A DNA stretch of 23,330 nt from UBA6448 sp051893155 (lineage in GTDB: Bacteria; Bacillota_I; Bacilli_A; RF39; UBA660). Every line of letters begins with the position of its first letter. Within the stretch, counting starts at the first letter, position 1. Positions 1 to 8,859 of this stretch are shown here, piece after piece. The notes under the pieces were generated by a model. It was given only the letters and a program-made list of their open reading frames with translations. It had not been told where the DNA came from and did no database searches. The position numbers were made by a program, and so were the translations under genes. The stretch lies in NCBI GenBank assembly GCA_051893155.1, contig JBJFGY010000123.1, positions 1-23,330 on the forward strand, in the 5' to 3' direction.

Positions 1-12
1 GAGTTGGTAGTT

Positions 13-981
13 TTGAAAAATATACTAAAAAAAATATGGTTTATTGGAAAAAGGCTATTATTTTATATTTTTTCTTTAATACTAGTTTTTGCTATATTAT
101 TTTTATTTATACATATTATATTTAGAGAACCAGATATAACAACTTTAAGTGATTACATAAATAATTTTACAATTGTTATTTATATTATTCTTGCTTTGTT
201 TGCAATTTATATTGTATTTTATATTAAGAATAATAAATTTAAATTATTTGAGATAATTATTATGTTTTTAATTATTGGTGTTATTATATTACCAATTATT
301 TATAATGAAGGTAAAAAGCAGTATTTAAAAGTTCGTGATATTAAACAAGGAAAAGTTTTAATAAATAAATATTTAACAAATTATTTTGATAGAAATGATT
401 ATAACATTTTATATAGTGGTAAAAGAATTGCATTATTTACTTCATCAACATATTGTTATGAAATAAATAATAAAGTAATGGACTATACATTTGAAATTGA
501 ACTTAATACACACAATTTAGAATTTGCTCAAAATACTCTTATTGATAGTTTTTTAGAAAAAAATAAAATTGAAAGATATAATGCTCTTAATACTTATTTA
601 AAAATATTGGAAGTATTACCTTTAAATGTTGAAGTAAATGCAGATATAACTGAAATAGATTTTAAAAAAATAAGTAATGATTTTACAATGTTAAATATAC
701 TAAAAAATGCAACTTATGATTTAGATAGTTTTAATATTCAACTGGATACATTAGATAAAAATGAAATAATAAAATTATCTAAGAAGTTGTTTATTATTTA
801 TAAAGATTATATTTATAATAATAAAGAAGATAATATAATTAGATTTTATATTCAAAAAAATGATAAATCTTATGCTTATGGTGAGATAAACGAAAAATTA
901 GATAATGTATTATTCTTAGATTTTAGAACTTACAATAATAGTGAAATAGAGTTAAAATTTAGTGAAGTTATTATTAACTAA
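13..981 (+). CDS. Unrecognised membrane protein with three N-terminal TM segments
   Basis: I do not recognise this family. The protein opens with a basic stretch and then shows three hydrophobic segments (roughly residues 15-38, 52-72 and 80-99), followed by a soluble domain of about 220 residues rich in Lys, Asn and Ile. The soluble part has no motif I can name; it contains one Cys near the middle. The start is uncertain: the frame is open to the window edge. I prefer the TTG at 13 because a GAG at 1-3 could be the end of a Shine-Dalgarno sequence with a 9-base spacer, and the residues after it look like a normal cytoplasmic lead-in to a first TM segment. A TTG at 4 or a start upstream of the window is also possible. 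It lies before a separate promoter, so it belongs to the unit to the left. Confidence 0.6.
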   Translation: MKNILKKIWFIGKRLLFYIFSLILVFAILFLFIHIIFREPDITTLSDYINNFTIVIYIILALFAIYIVFYIKNNKFKLFEIIIMFLIIGVIILPIIYNEGKKQYLKVRDIKQGKVLINKYLTNYFDRNDYNILYSGKRIALFTSSTYCYEINNKVMDYTFEIELNTHNLEFAQNTLIDSFLEKNKIERYNALNTYLKILEVLPLNVEVNADITEIDFKKISNDFTMLNILKNATYDLDSFNIQLDTLDKNEIIKLSKKLFIIYKDYIYNNKEDNIIRFYIQKNDKSYAYGEINEKLDNVLFLDFRTYNNSEIELKFSEVIIN

Positions 982-994
982 ATATAATTATATA

Positions 995-1023
995 TTTAAA
1001 GATAAATAAAAATATGATAGAAT
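995..1023 (+). promoter_or_regulatory. Predicted sigma-A promoter with extended -10
   Basis: A -35-like TTTAAA (995-1000), a 17-base spacer and TAGAAT (1018-1023) preceded by TGA (1015-1017), an extended -10. It sits just upstream of the 62-aa acidic protein gene, giving an expected transcription start near 1030 and a leader of about 20 bases containing the GGAGG. Confidence 0.5.
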
Positions 1024-1051
1024 AATTTTGATAAATATAAACGGAGGAAAA

Positions 1052-1240
1052 ATGAATTATAATGAAGAATTAGAAAAGAAAATGAATGCATTATCATTAG
1101 AAGAGTGGCAAAAAGAACTTGTTAGAAATGGCGAATATGAACCAGAAGATTTTGAAGAAGAAGATATATCTGACGATGATAACTATTATCATGAAGATGA
1201 AGATGATTTTGACTTTTTTGATGATGAAGAAGATGAATAG
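1052..1240 (+). CDS. Small protein with a strongly acidic C-terminal tail
   Basis: A 62-residue soluble protein. The first ~27 residues look like an amphipathic helical segment (LSLEEWQKELVRNGEYEPEDF), and the rest is almost entirely Asp, Glu, Tyr and Phe. The start is fixed by GGAGG at 1043-1047 four bases before ATG 1052; an in-frame TTG 24 bases upstream has no ribosome site. It has its own extended -10 promoter and a downstream terminator at 1294-1320, so it appears to be monocistronic. Acidic tails of this kind can mimic nucleic acid or bind basic partners (the delta subunit of RNA polymerase is one example), but there is no homology I can see to that protein. Function unknown. Confidence 0.72.
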   Translation: MNYNEELEKKMNALSLEEWQKELVRNGEYEPEDFEEEDISDDDNYYHEDEDDFDFFDDEEDE

Positions 1241-1293
1241 AAGTACTATTACAAATTTTATTATTAATATTAATGAATTAAAATAAAATAATT

Positions 1294-1320
1294 AAGGCTA
1301 TGAAAAAATAGTCTTTTTTT
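1294..1320 (+). terminator. Rho-independent terminator after the acidic microprotein
   Basis: An 8-bp stem, AAGGCTAT (1294-1301) against ATAGTCTT (1308-1315) with one G-U pair, around a 6-base loop GAAAAA and running into a T tract to 1320. It separates the microprotein from the F1-like/surface-protein operon. Confidence 0.7.
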
Positions 1321-1321
1321 C

Positions 1322-1350
1322 TTGTTTTTGTAACCATATTTTGATACAAT
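1322..1350 (+). promoter_or_regulatory. Promoter of the F1-like ATPase/surface-protein operon
   Basis: TTGTTT (1322-1327), exactly 17 bases, then TACAAT (1345-1350) preceded by TGA (1342-1344), an extended -10. It directly follows the terminator and is the only clear promoter before the eleven overlapping genes that end at 14854. Expected start near 1357, leader about 23 bases. Confidence 0.62.
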
Positions 1351-1379
1351 ATATTTGTAAAATAAAGAAGGGTATAAAT

Positions 1380-4300
1380 ATGAAAAATAAATCGCTTGTA
1401 ACAATAATTTTAGTTAGCATTATTGCTTTTTCTGCTTTAGTATTTTCTTTATATAAATTTGCTTTTAAAGATAAGCCTACATTTTATGCAGATGGTTATG
1501 TAAGTATTACAGATAAAGATGTTCCAATAAAAGCTTATTTTTTAAGTGGAACGGAATATAAAAATGGTTACAGTGATGATATCATCTTTAATAATAAAGA
1601 TGATGAAAAGACAGTAGTAAGTAAATATTCCTTTGCCTTTTATAATAATAAATCTATTAATTATTTAACTACTGGAGTATTGATGCCTCTTGATGATTTG
1701 AATGAAAAATATCTATCTTATTATAATATAAAGAGTAATTATTTAATTGAATATAAAGATAATAAATATCAAATAAGTACTAAAGACAAAGATATTAGTT
1801 TTGATTATTTTATTGGAAGAATTAGTGATAATAAATATTTAATTGCAGGAAAAAATTTAAAATTAAAACTTTCTAGTTCTGATAAAATGCTTGAAAACTA
1901 TTATTATGAAATTGAATTTACTGAAAAAAATATTGTAAAAATTAATAGTACTGATTTAAATATTGAAACTATTTCATCAGAATGTTATATACTTGCTGGA
2001 GATAATATTAAAATTGATTTAAGTAAAAAAAATATTTTATATAATGATGAAGAAAAAGTTAAACTTGAAGAAATCGTAATAAATAGTGATCAAAATATTG
2101 ATATTACCTATGAAAATAATAAAACTGATAATGAAGATAGTAATGGCAACACTACTGAAAATAAAACAAATATCAAAGTAGAGGATAGATATCAAGTTGA
2201 AACTGTTACAGAATACAAGAGTGCTCCATATGTTGAACTTTTGTCAAGTAATGCTAATAGTCATAAAATAAATGTTGATTTTAGTGTAATTGATGATAAT
2301 AATTTGATTACAACTACTGTAAAAGCAAAACTTTTAAATGTTAAAACAAATGAAGTAATAGATTTAAAAGAATATGGAAATTATGGAAAAACAAATAATT
2401 ATTCATATGATGGCTTAACAAGTAATTCAAAATATGTTTTAACTATATATACTTCATACAAAGGAAACTCGGGTTTAATTAGTGATTATGTAATGTTTCA
2501 AAGAGTATTTAATACAACAGATATTGGTGCAAATTTAGAAATAGATTATAAAACTAATAATGAACTTGCATATAATATTAAACTTAATGATAAATCAACG
2601 TTTACCTCTGCAACATTAAAATTATATGATGAAAATAATAATCTTGTAGATAGTTTTACATTTAATAACGAAAAAAGTGATATAAATTATGTATTTAAAA
2701 ATTTAAATAGTAATAAAAAATACACTGCTAAAATCGAAAATGTTACATTTGGTGCGGTTACATATCCTGATGGCTCAGCAAGTACTATTACAACCAAAAC
2801 TCTTAAATATAATCCATTTAAAAATTCAAGTATATTACCAAGTGCAAGTGTTAGTGTAAATAAAAAAGATTACACTGTTAAATTTAAATTAGATAATGTT
2901 ATAGACCCTGATAAATCAGTTAAAGAAGTAACTTACAATATTTATGATAAAGAAACTGGTAATATTGTTAAAAGTATTAAAAAAGATAATTTTAATGAAG
3001 TAGAATTTAAATATGAAAATCCTTTAGAAAAAAATAAATATTATTATTATAATGCAGTAATTAGTCTAAATGATAATGAAAAAACTATTGAATATCAAAC
3101 TGAAAATAGCGTAGATTTTAATATTGGAAGTAAACAAAGCCCTTCAATGAATACTAAAAATATTACAATTAGTGCTACAACAATGAGTGGATTACTTATT
3201 ATATATGATCCTGATAATGCTTTAGATACATCAAAAAGAAGTTATATAGAATATAAAAATTCTTCTACAGGCGAAGTAGCAACATCAGATATCGAATATA
3301 TTCCATGTGAAAATGAAAGTGAAACTACAAAATGTGCTAATATTAATATTGATAAATTAAGTAGTAGCACAAATTATATTGTTGATTTGTATGGATATGT
3401 TGATTTAAATGATGAAGAAAGACCGGCAGGTAATGCTCTTATTGATAGAGTACAAATATTTACTTCTATTGCCAATAAAATTAATACCCATATGGAATCA
3501 GTAAATTTAACTGATGAAGAAGCATTTAATGATATCTTTAGAATAAATATTAACTTTAGTTTACCAGAAACAACTCCTGAAAGAATTAAAGATAATATGA
3601 CTAGTTTTGATATTGATCTTTGCGAGGGTACTAAACTTGATAATACTATAATTACTACTTTACATGTTACTGAAGATATTTTAGGCTATTTTGAAGGAAC
3701 AAAGACACTTACTTTAGCGGATTTTGGCTTATCACTTGATAAACTAATGGAACTTCATAGTGATGGTTTAATATCTAAAAATTATGTAATTTATATTAAA
3801 AATGGTGTAAGTGGAACTGATTATATTGAATTTGATCCAATGTCACTTGCTTTTGAAATAAATGATGCACTTTTAGGATTAACTTCTGGTGAGGCTACTA
3901 TTTTAGTAGAAAAAATTCCAAATAATGGTACAGTTAATACTTTAAAAGATGATACAACTATAGGCCTTAAAATAACTCCTTCTTTAGTAGAAAGTATAAG
4001 TACAACATATATTAGAAAATATATTAAGAAAATTAATTATAAAATATACGATGTTACAAATGAAAGCAATATTAATAATATTTCTAATCCATTAGAAATA
4101 AGTGATGATTTGGTTTTGACAGAAACTGAAAACTTACCAGAAAAGACATTAAACTTCAGTGATTATTCTTATTTACAAAGAGGTCATAGTTATATAGTAA
4201 CTTATACTTTATCATTAAGATTTACTGATAGTGGTGAGTATATAATTTATCCATTTGCTTCAGGTAGTATTCAAACGCCTGATCCTGTAACTAGCCCTAT

Positions 4301-7265
4301 AATTAATGTTGAAAAAGAAAAACCAACAATTTATATTTTTCCTTGGGTAAGTGATAGTAATTACATTACATATAAATATGAAATAAAAGATATAGATAAT
4401 GCTTTAGTAGATAACAACTTATATTATAATGCTAATGATAATGATGTTATAAGTGGCGAAAATGTAAATTGTATTAAAGGTAATTTTAAAACTTCTAAAT
4501 TTACATGTAGTAAATTAACTTTAACTAAAGATGATATTTATAATATTTATTTAAATGTTAAATTAATTGATTCAGATACATATCCTACTGAATATGTAAA
4601 TGTTTTAAATAAAACTTTTGAAGGAATTGGAGATCTATCAAACTTAAATTATGAAATTATTAAAGAAGAAGGCAATTTAAAATATAATAATTTATTAGTA
4701 TTAAAAATTAATGGAGATCTAAATATAATTAATAAAATAAGTTCATATAATTTAACTATTACTTCTAATAATAAATCATTTAATATTGAAAATATAAGTT
4801 ATAATAAAACAGCTTCATTTATTCAAAGTATTGGAGGAAATATAATTACTTATACTGATTCAATCAATAGTAGTAATAATAAGACATGGACTTATGATAG
4901 TACAAATGATAATAACTTACTTCATTTAGCCTATATTTCATCTTGTGATGAAGAAGATATTTGTCTATATTTAGATTATTCTAAATTATATAATTCAAGT
5001 AATTTTGGTTCATATTTTAGTGAGTTAAAAAATCAAAATATTACAGTCACTTTAGAAGGATTATATGATTCTGGTAAAATTGGTTTATATGGTGATACTA
5101 ATAAAAATTATGTTATAAAAACATTTGATGAAGAAAATAAATATCTAGTATTATTTAATAAACTTCAAAAAAATGATTCAGCATTAGGAGCTTATTATCC
5201 ATTTAAAGGTAGTATTGATAAAGGTTATTTAATTGATGATAATGAAACACTTAAAAATGATTATTCATCAAATAATAGTCATCTAAAAGGAACTATATAT
5301 TTACAAAATGATGCTTCAAAATCATATACTTTAGGTGGTAAAACATACTTTTTAATTAGTTCATATTTTGATTATAAAATTAATGAATATGGTGCTGTTA
5401 TTCCAGTAAATTATAAAGATACTTCTATAACTGCTAGTGAAATAGCAAAAGATGAAATTAGCTCTTTAGATAATATGTTTACTTATTCAAATGTAGTTCC
5501 TTCACTTAAAATGGATAGTTTAAGAGAAACTATTAATGGTGCAAAACTTTATATGAGTTTATCTGGTATTAAAGAAAGTGATATAACTAAAGAAGATGGT
5601 AAAAGTTATTTATATTTAGAAGTTTCAAATGAAACAAATAATAAATTAATTAAAATAAATAAAGATGAACTTACTAGTCAAATTGGTATTATTGAAAATA
5701 GTGAATATAAAATAAATATTCCAAATGATGGAAATTATTTAGTAAGTTTACTTGATGTTAATGTTGATGGCCTTAGCATTACTGATTATAATTATGATTA
5801 TTTAACTAGTACAATTACATTTAATAATTCTGATTATGATGGTAAAACAATTATTCTTTCATATTATATTGTTATTTATGGCTTAAATGTAAATGAAACA
5901 TACAATTTAAAAGCTTACATGATAGTTAATAATCAAAAAACTTATTTGTCTGATGCTTTAAGTCAAAATTATGATACTTATACTAAAACATTTACTACAT
6001 TAAATTATACAAATGTTAAAATTACTAATGCTTCGTTTAGTGTAAACTCAACAGATGATTATTTATTAAGAACATTAAAACTTGATTATAATCTTGATGA
6101 ATTAATCGGAATTAAAAATATTAGTTATAATATTTGTTCTAATGGTTATTGCATAGAAAATATTCAAAGCTGTTCAAATCCATATTACAATGTACTAGGA
6201 GATAGTATCTGTGTAAATGATAATAAGTATAATATTTCATCAATTTATGATATAACTGGAAACGATTTTGTATTTAATAAAGATTACAATGTTATTATGA
6301 GTGCAACAGTTGATACTTTTGAAGGTGAAAAAATATATCAAATATATAATAATGATTTAGCTGTAAGAGCTTTATCATCACCAAAACTTGATGTAATAAA
6401 ATCAAGTCATTATAATGATGAAGATGGATATTATTTAGATTTTAAATTAATATTTACAGATTTAGATAAAGTTATTACAAGTGGTAATTATACAGCTTAT
6501 TTAGCAAGGCTTTCTAGTGATCAAAAAAGCTATGTTAAAGTAGATGGAACAACTCAAAATTTAAATATTTATTCATCAACAAATAAATTAAAATATTCAT
6601 CACTTGAAGAAAATACACAATACTATTTTATAGTAGAATATGATACATATATAAATAATGATGGAGTTACTCCAAGTGAACATCATTTTGATAGATACTT
6701 AGTTTATACTTTAAATAATTATCATATTAGTGTAGGTAAAGTTCAATATATAGCCGAAAATTATATTGATGATTTAAATAATATTCAAGGAAAATCAACA
6801 CTTCGTTTTGGATATGCTGCTAATATTATGAAAGATTTAAATACCGAAAGTGAAGATTATATTCCTCAAGAAGCTTATGTTGCTGGTATTGCATATACTA
6901 TCGTTCCAGAAAGTGGTGGTGGAAGTTTAATAATTTCCGGAAGTAAAATATTTGATGAAACATCAGATAGTGAAGAAGATAAAATAGTTTATAAAACTGG
7001 CTCAGCATCTGATTCTGAAGTTGGAGATAGTTATTATCAAATGATTTTAAAACATGCTCCTTATTTATATAATGATGATTTATCAATTAAAAATGCTGGT
7101 TATACAATAACTTATAAATTCTATTTAGGAGGACCTATTGCAAGTAGTTTAGATACAAAGGAAAAATGTGAAGCAAGCAGTCCTACAAATGAATGGAACG
7201 AAGAAAGAAGTGAATGTTATATCTTAGGCGGTTCAACATTTACTAGAACAGGAGTATCTTCATGA
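1380..7265 (+). CDS. Giant anchored surface protein with Fn3/Ig-like repeats
   Basis: A 1961-residue extracytoplasmic protein, first gene of the F1-like operon. The start is ATG 1380, 7 bases after AGAAGGG (1366-1372); an open frame reaches further upstream to 1341 but lies in the promoter. Residues ~5-27 form an uncleaved-looking signal anchor. Residues ~35-240 form a domain shared with the next gene, then an Asn/Glu/Thr-rich linker, then a long series of beta-sandwich-like repeats. At least eight show an L-(5 residues)-Y tyrosine-corner signature typical of Fn3 folds (near 2415, 2700, 3358, 4171, 4519, 5884, 6274 and 6604). Cysteines are mostly in close pairs (residues 643/652, 1031/1043, 1189/1195, 1586/1591/1598/1611, 1930/1946), suggesting disulphides. 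There is no LPXTG or C-terminal TM. The stop overlaps the next start (ATGA). By size and repeats it could be an adhesin, leg or fibre moved by the ATPase; that role is inference. Confidence 0.85.
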   Translation: MKNKSLVTIILVSIIAFSALVFSLYKFAFKDKPTFYADGYVSITDKDVPIKAYFLSGTEYKNGYSDDIIFNNKDDEKTVVSKYSFAFYNNKSINYLTTGVLMPLDDLNEKYLSYYNIKSNYLIEYKDNKYQISTKDKDISFDYFIGRISDNKYLIAGKNLKLKLSSSDKMLENYYYEIEFTEKNIVKINSTDLNIETISSECYILAGDNIKIDLSKKNILYNDEEKVKLEEIVINSDQNIDITYENNKTDNEDSNGNTTENKTNIKVEDRYQVETVTEYKSAPYVELLSSNANSHKINVDFSVIDDNNLITTTVKAKLLNVKTNEVIDLKEYGNYGKTNNYSYDGLTSNSKYVLTIYTSYKGNSGLISDYVMFQRVFNTTDIGANLEIDYKTNNELAYNIKLNDKSTFTSATLKLYDENNNLVDSFTFNNEKSDINYVFKNLNSNKKYTAKIENVTFGAVTYPDGSASTITTKTLKYNPFKNSSILPSASVSVNKKDYTVKFKLDNVIDPDKSVKEVTYNIYDKETGNIVKSIKKDNFNEVEFKYENPLEKNKYYYYNAVISLNDNEKTIEYQTENSVDFNIGSKQSPSMNTKNITISATTMSGLLIIYDPDNALDTSKRSYIEYKNSSTGEVATSDIEYIPCENESETTKCANINIDKLSSSTNYIVDLYGYVDLNDEERPAGNALIDRVQIFTSIANKINTHMESVNLTDEEAFNDIFRININFSLPETTPERIKDNMTSFDIDLCEGTKLDNTIITTLHVTEDILGYFEGTKTLTLADFGLSLDKLMELHSDGLISKNYVIYIKNGVSGTDYIEFDPMSLAFEINDALLGLTSGEATILVEKIPNNGTVNTLKDDTTIGLKITPSLVESISTTYIRKYIKKINYKIYDVTNESNINNISNPLEISDDLVLTETENLPEKTLNFSDYSYLQRGHSYIVTYTLSLRFTDSGEYIIYPFASGSIQTPDPVTSPIINVEKEKPTIYIFPWVSDSNYITYKYEIKDIDNALVDNNLYYNANDNDVISGENVNCIKGNFKTSKFTCSKLTLTKDDIYNIYLNVKLIDSDTYPTEYVNVLNKTFEGIGDLSNLNYEIIKEEGNLKYNNLLVLKINGDLNIINKISSYNLTITSNNKSFNIENISYNKTASFIQSIGGNIITYTDSINSSNNKTWTYDSTNDNNLLHLAYISSCDEEDICLYLDYSKLYNSSNFGSYFSELKNQNITVTLEGLYDSGKIGLYGDTNKNYVIKTFDEENKYLVLFNKLQKNDSALGAYYPFKGSIDKGYLIDDNETLKNDYSSNNSHLKGTIYLQNDASKSYTLGGKTYFLISSYFDYKINEYGAVIPVNYKDTSITASEIAKDEISSLDNMFTYSNVVPSLKMDSLRETINGAKLYMSLSGIKESDITKEDGKSYLYLEVSNETNNKLIKINKDELTSQIGIIENSEYKINIPNDGNYLVSLLDVNVDGLSITDYNYDYLTSTITFNNSDYDGKTIILSYYIVIYGLNVNETYNLKAYMIVNNQKTYLSDALSQNYDTYTKTFTTLNYTNVKITNASFSVNSTDDYLLRTLKLDYNLDELIGIKNISYNICSNGYCIENIQSCSNPYYNVLGDSICVNDNKYNISSIYDITGNDFVFNKDYNVIMSATVDTFEGEKIYQIYNNDLAVRALSSPKLDVIKSSHYNDEDGYYLDFKLIFTDLDKVITSGNYTAYLARLSSDQKSYVKVDGTTQNLNIYSSTNKLKYSSLEENTQYYFIVEYDTYINNDGVTPSEHHFDRYLVYTLNNYHISVGKVQYIAENYIDDLNNIQGKSTLRFGYAANIMKDLNTESEDYIPQEAYVAGIAYTIVPESGGGSLIISGSKIFDETSDSEEDKIVYKTGSASDSEVGDSYYQMILKHAPYLYNDDLSIKNAGYTITYKFYLGGPIASSLDTKEKCEASSPTNEWNEERSECYILGGSTFTRTGVSS

Positions 7266-8596
7266 GAAAGTTAAATAAACAAAATAAAATATATATAACT
7301 CTTTTATCTTTATTTGTAATTATATGCTTAGTAGTAATAGCAATATTTATAATATATAAGATAAAAGATTATAATATAAAATATAAAATATTGCCTGTAA
7401 GCTATGTCTTTAATAGTGATAAAGAACTTATCACTATTAAAGATAACACCTATGCTAAAAAAGATTTTTTTAGAAATTATTATTTAATTGATAATGAAAA
7501 TAAAATAAGTCTTGGCAAAAATGTAGTAATATATAATTCTTCGGATAATGAAATTACATTACTTGGTACCTTTTATGAAATACTTGAAAATGGCGAAACT
7601 AAAAAGTATAGTGGAGAGTCTATTTTCAGTAGTTATTTAAATAAAATATTTAAAATTGATGATCGAAAATATTTAGTTACTGGTAAAACAATTAAAACTG
7701 AAGATGATTTACTTACTACAGAAAACTACTTATTAATTGATTTAGATAAAGTTGGAAATTCATACGTATATAATAATGTAATTAATTATAAATCATTTGG
7801 TATACTTAATTTAATTACTGATACATTTAATTTTAAGACTAATGAAGAAATATTAATATTAAATAATGAAGAAATAGATTTAACTAAAATTAAAGGTTCC
7901 ACTAATGAATATAATAAGCAAAAAAAGGAATATTTAGATAATACAAATAATAATAATCCTTCGAATATATATGAAGAAGAACAAGTATTTATTAATAATA
8001 TTTATCAGACAATTACTGAAAATAAATATGTATCACATAAAACCACAATATTTGATGCAAAAGCAAGTAATTCTAGCATTGATTTAACTTATATGGTATA
8101 TGATCCACTTACCGAATTTACTAAAGTTTATGTAAATTTATATACAAATGATGTATTTGTAGGAACTTATGAACTTGCAAGTAATGAAACAAATTATACA
8201 TTAAAAGGATTAAAATCCAATACTTTATATCATTTAGAATTTTTCTATGATTATATGGTAGATGATGCTTTAGTAAGTAAAAAGTTTGATATGTTAGATG
8301 TTAAAACTCTTAATGTAAAAGGCCAAATTACTCTTGAAAAAGTAAGCAATAATAGTGTATCATATATATTGAAAGTAGATGATAGTTTAGATAGTGCTGT
8401 TGCAAATTTATATATTGATGGGATGCTTGCTTCTACTGATAATAATTTAAATATTGAAAATGCAAAAAGTAGTGATGGTTATAGTGGATTATTTAATTTT
8501 AGCTCTTTAGGTAGTACTTATGAAATTGTCATTGATAATGGGGTTTATAATTTGGAAAATGTAGGAGTAATTGCTACATATAAATTTAAAATGTAA
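7262..8596 (+). CDS. Anchored extracellular protein, short paralogue of the giant surface protein
   Basis: A 444-residue protein with an N-terminal signal anchor (about residues 10-33), an extracellular domain to ~residue 215, an Asn-rich linker (near residues 222-235), then one clear Fn3-like unit with the tyrosine-corner signature (LKSNTLYHLEFF, near 8209) and a second beta-rich unit at the C-terminus. This layout copies the first ~380 residues of the giant protein just upstream. A shared motif is recognisable: KYLVTGKTIK here and KYLIAGKNLK there, preceded in both by an Asp-containing turn. ATG 7262 overlaps the previous stop (ATGA), so translation is probably coupled. A perfect 15-bp inverted repeat lies inside the gene at 7408-7442. 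The only Cys is inside the TM segment, unlike the giant protein. Probably a partner or base for the giant protein; no known family recognised. Confidence 0.8.
   Translation: MRKLNKQNKIYITLLSLFVIICLVVIAIFIIYKIKDYNIKYKILPVSYVFNSDKELITIKDNTYAKKDFFRNYYLIDNENKISLGKNVVIYNSSDNEITLLGTFYEILENGETKKYSGESIFSSYLNKIFKIDDRKYLVTGKTIKTEDDLLTTENYLLIDLDKVGNSYVYNNVINYKSFGILNLITDTFNFKTNEEILILNNEEIDLTKIKGSTNEYNKQKKEYLDNTNNNNPSNIYEEEQVFINNIYQTITENKYVSHKTTIFDAKASNSSIDLTYMVYDPLTEFTKVYVNLYTNDVFVGTYELASNETNYTLKGLKSNTLYHLEFFYDYMVDDALVSKKFDMLDVKTLNVKGQITLEKVSNNSVSYILKVDDSLDSAVANLYIDGMLASTDNNLNIENAKSSDGYSGLFNFSSLGSTYEIVIDNGVYNLENVGVIATYKFKM
7408..7442 (+). repeat. Perfect 15-bp inverted repeat within a coding region
   Basis: CTTTAATAGTGATAA (7408-7422) and its exact reverse complement (7428-7442) around the 5-base loop AGAAC. 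It lies about 145 bases after the start of the 444-aa gene and is not followed by a T tract, so it is not an ordinary terminator. As RNA it would form a stable hairpin in the operon message. Confidence 0.85.
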
Positions 8597-8613
8597 AAAA
8601 GGAGTGATTTTAG

Positions 8614-8859
8614 ATGGAAAGTGTTTTAGGTGCAACAATGATTGCTGTTGGTATAATCTTAGGATTAACATTTCTAGGACTTGCCATTGGTTTAGGAGTA
8701 ATGGGAGGTAAAGTAGCGGAATCTATTGGAAGAAATCCAGAAACTAAAAATGATGTTATTCATTCAATTATGACTATTCTAGTAGTATTATCAGTATTTT
8801 TACTATTCTTATTTGCATTTATTTATATTCTTTTATATCTTAACCCATTTGTTAGCTAA
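8614..8859 (+). CDS. F-type c-subunit-like proteolipid lacking the ion-binding carboxylate
   Basis: An 81-residue hairpin of two TM helices with the layout of F-type subunit c. Helix 1 carries the Gly-rich face GLAIGLGVMGG (residues 22-32), the polar loop keeps ESIGRNPE (compare R-Q/N-P in c subunits), and the protein ends with LNPF, again like c. Aligning loop and NPF end without gaps puts Ser60 where canonical c has the essential Glu/Asp of helix 2; there is no acidic residue anywhere inside either helix. By what is known of F-type ATPases such a ring could be assembled and rotated but could not carry H+ or Na+ by the normal mechanism. GGAG at 8601-8604 precedes the ATG; the stop overlaps the next start by one base (TAATG). 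Confident c-family member; non-translocating role is inferred. Confidence 0.85.
   Translation: MESVLGATMIAVGIILGLTFLGLAIGLGVMGGKVAESIGRNPETKNDVIHSIMTILVVLSVFLLFLFAFIYILLYLNPFVS

Noticed and set aside
981..1018. AT-only palindrome after the first gene as a terminator
   Set aside because: The stem is made only of A and T and has no following T tract.
6898..7086. Antisense open frame within the giant gene
   Set aside because: It is low-complexity (His/Leu/Phe/Tyr-rich), has no ribosome site, and mirrors the coding strand of a well-supported gene. The same applies to antisense frames at 12718-12909 and 16670-16885.
1380..7265. The giant protein as a MIB-type immunoglobulin-binding protein or a MIP protease
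   Set aside because: I see no protease motif and no recognisable MIB layout; the repeats look Fn3/Ig-like. Only the association with an F1-like ATPase is similar.
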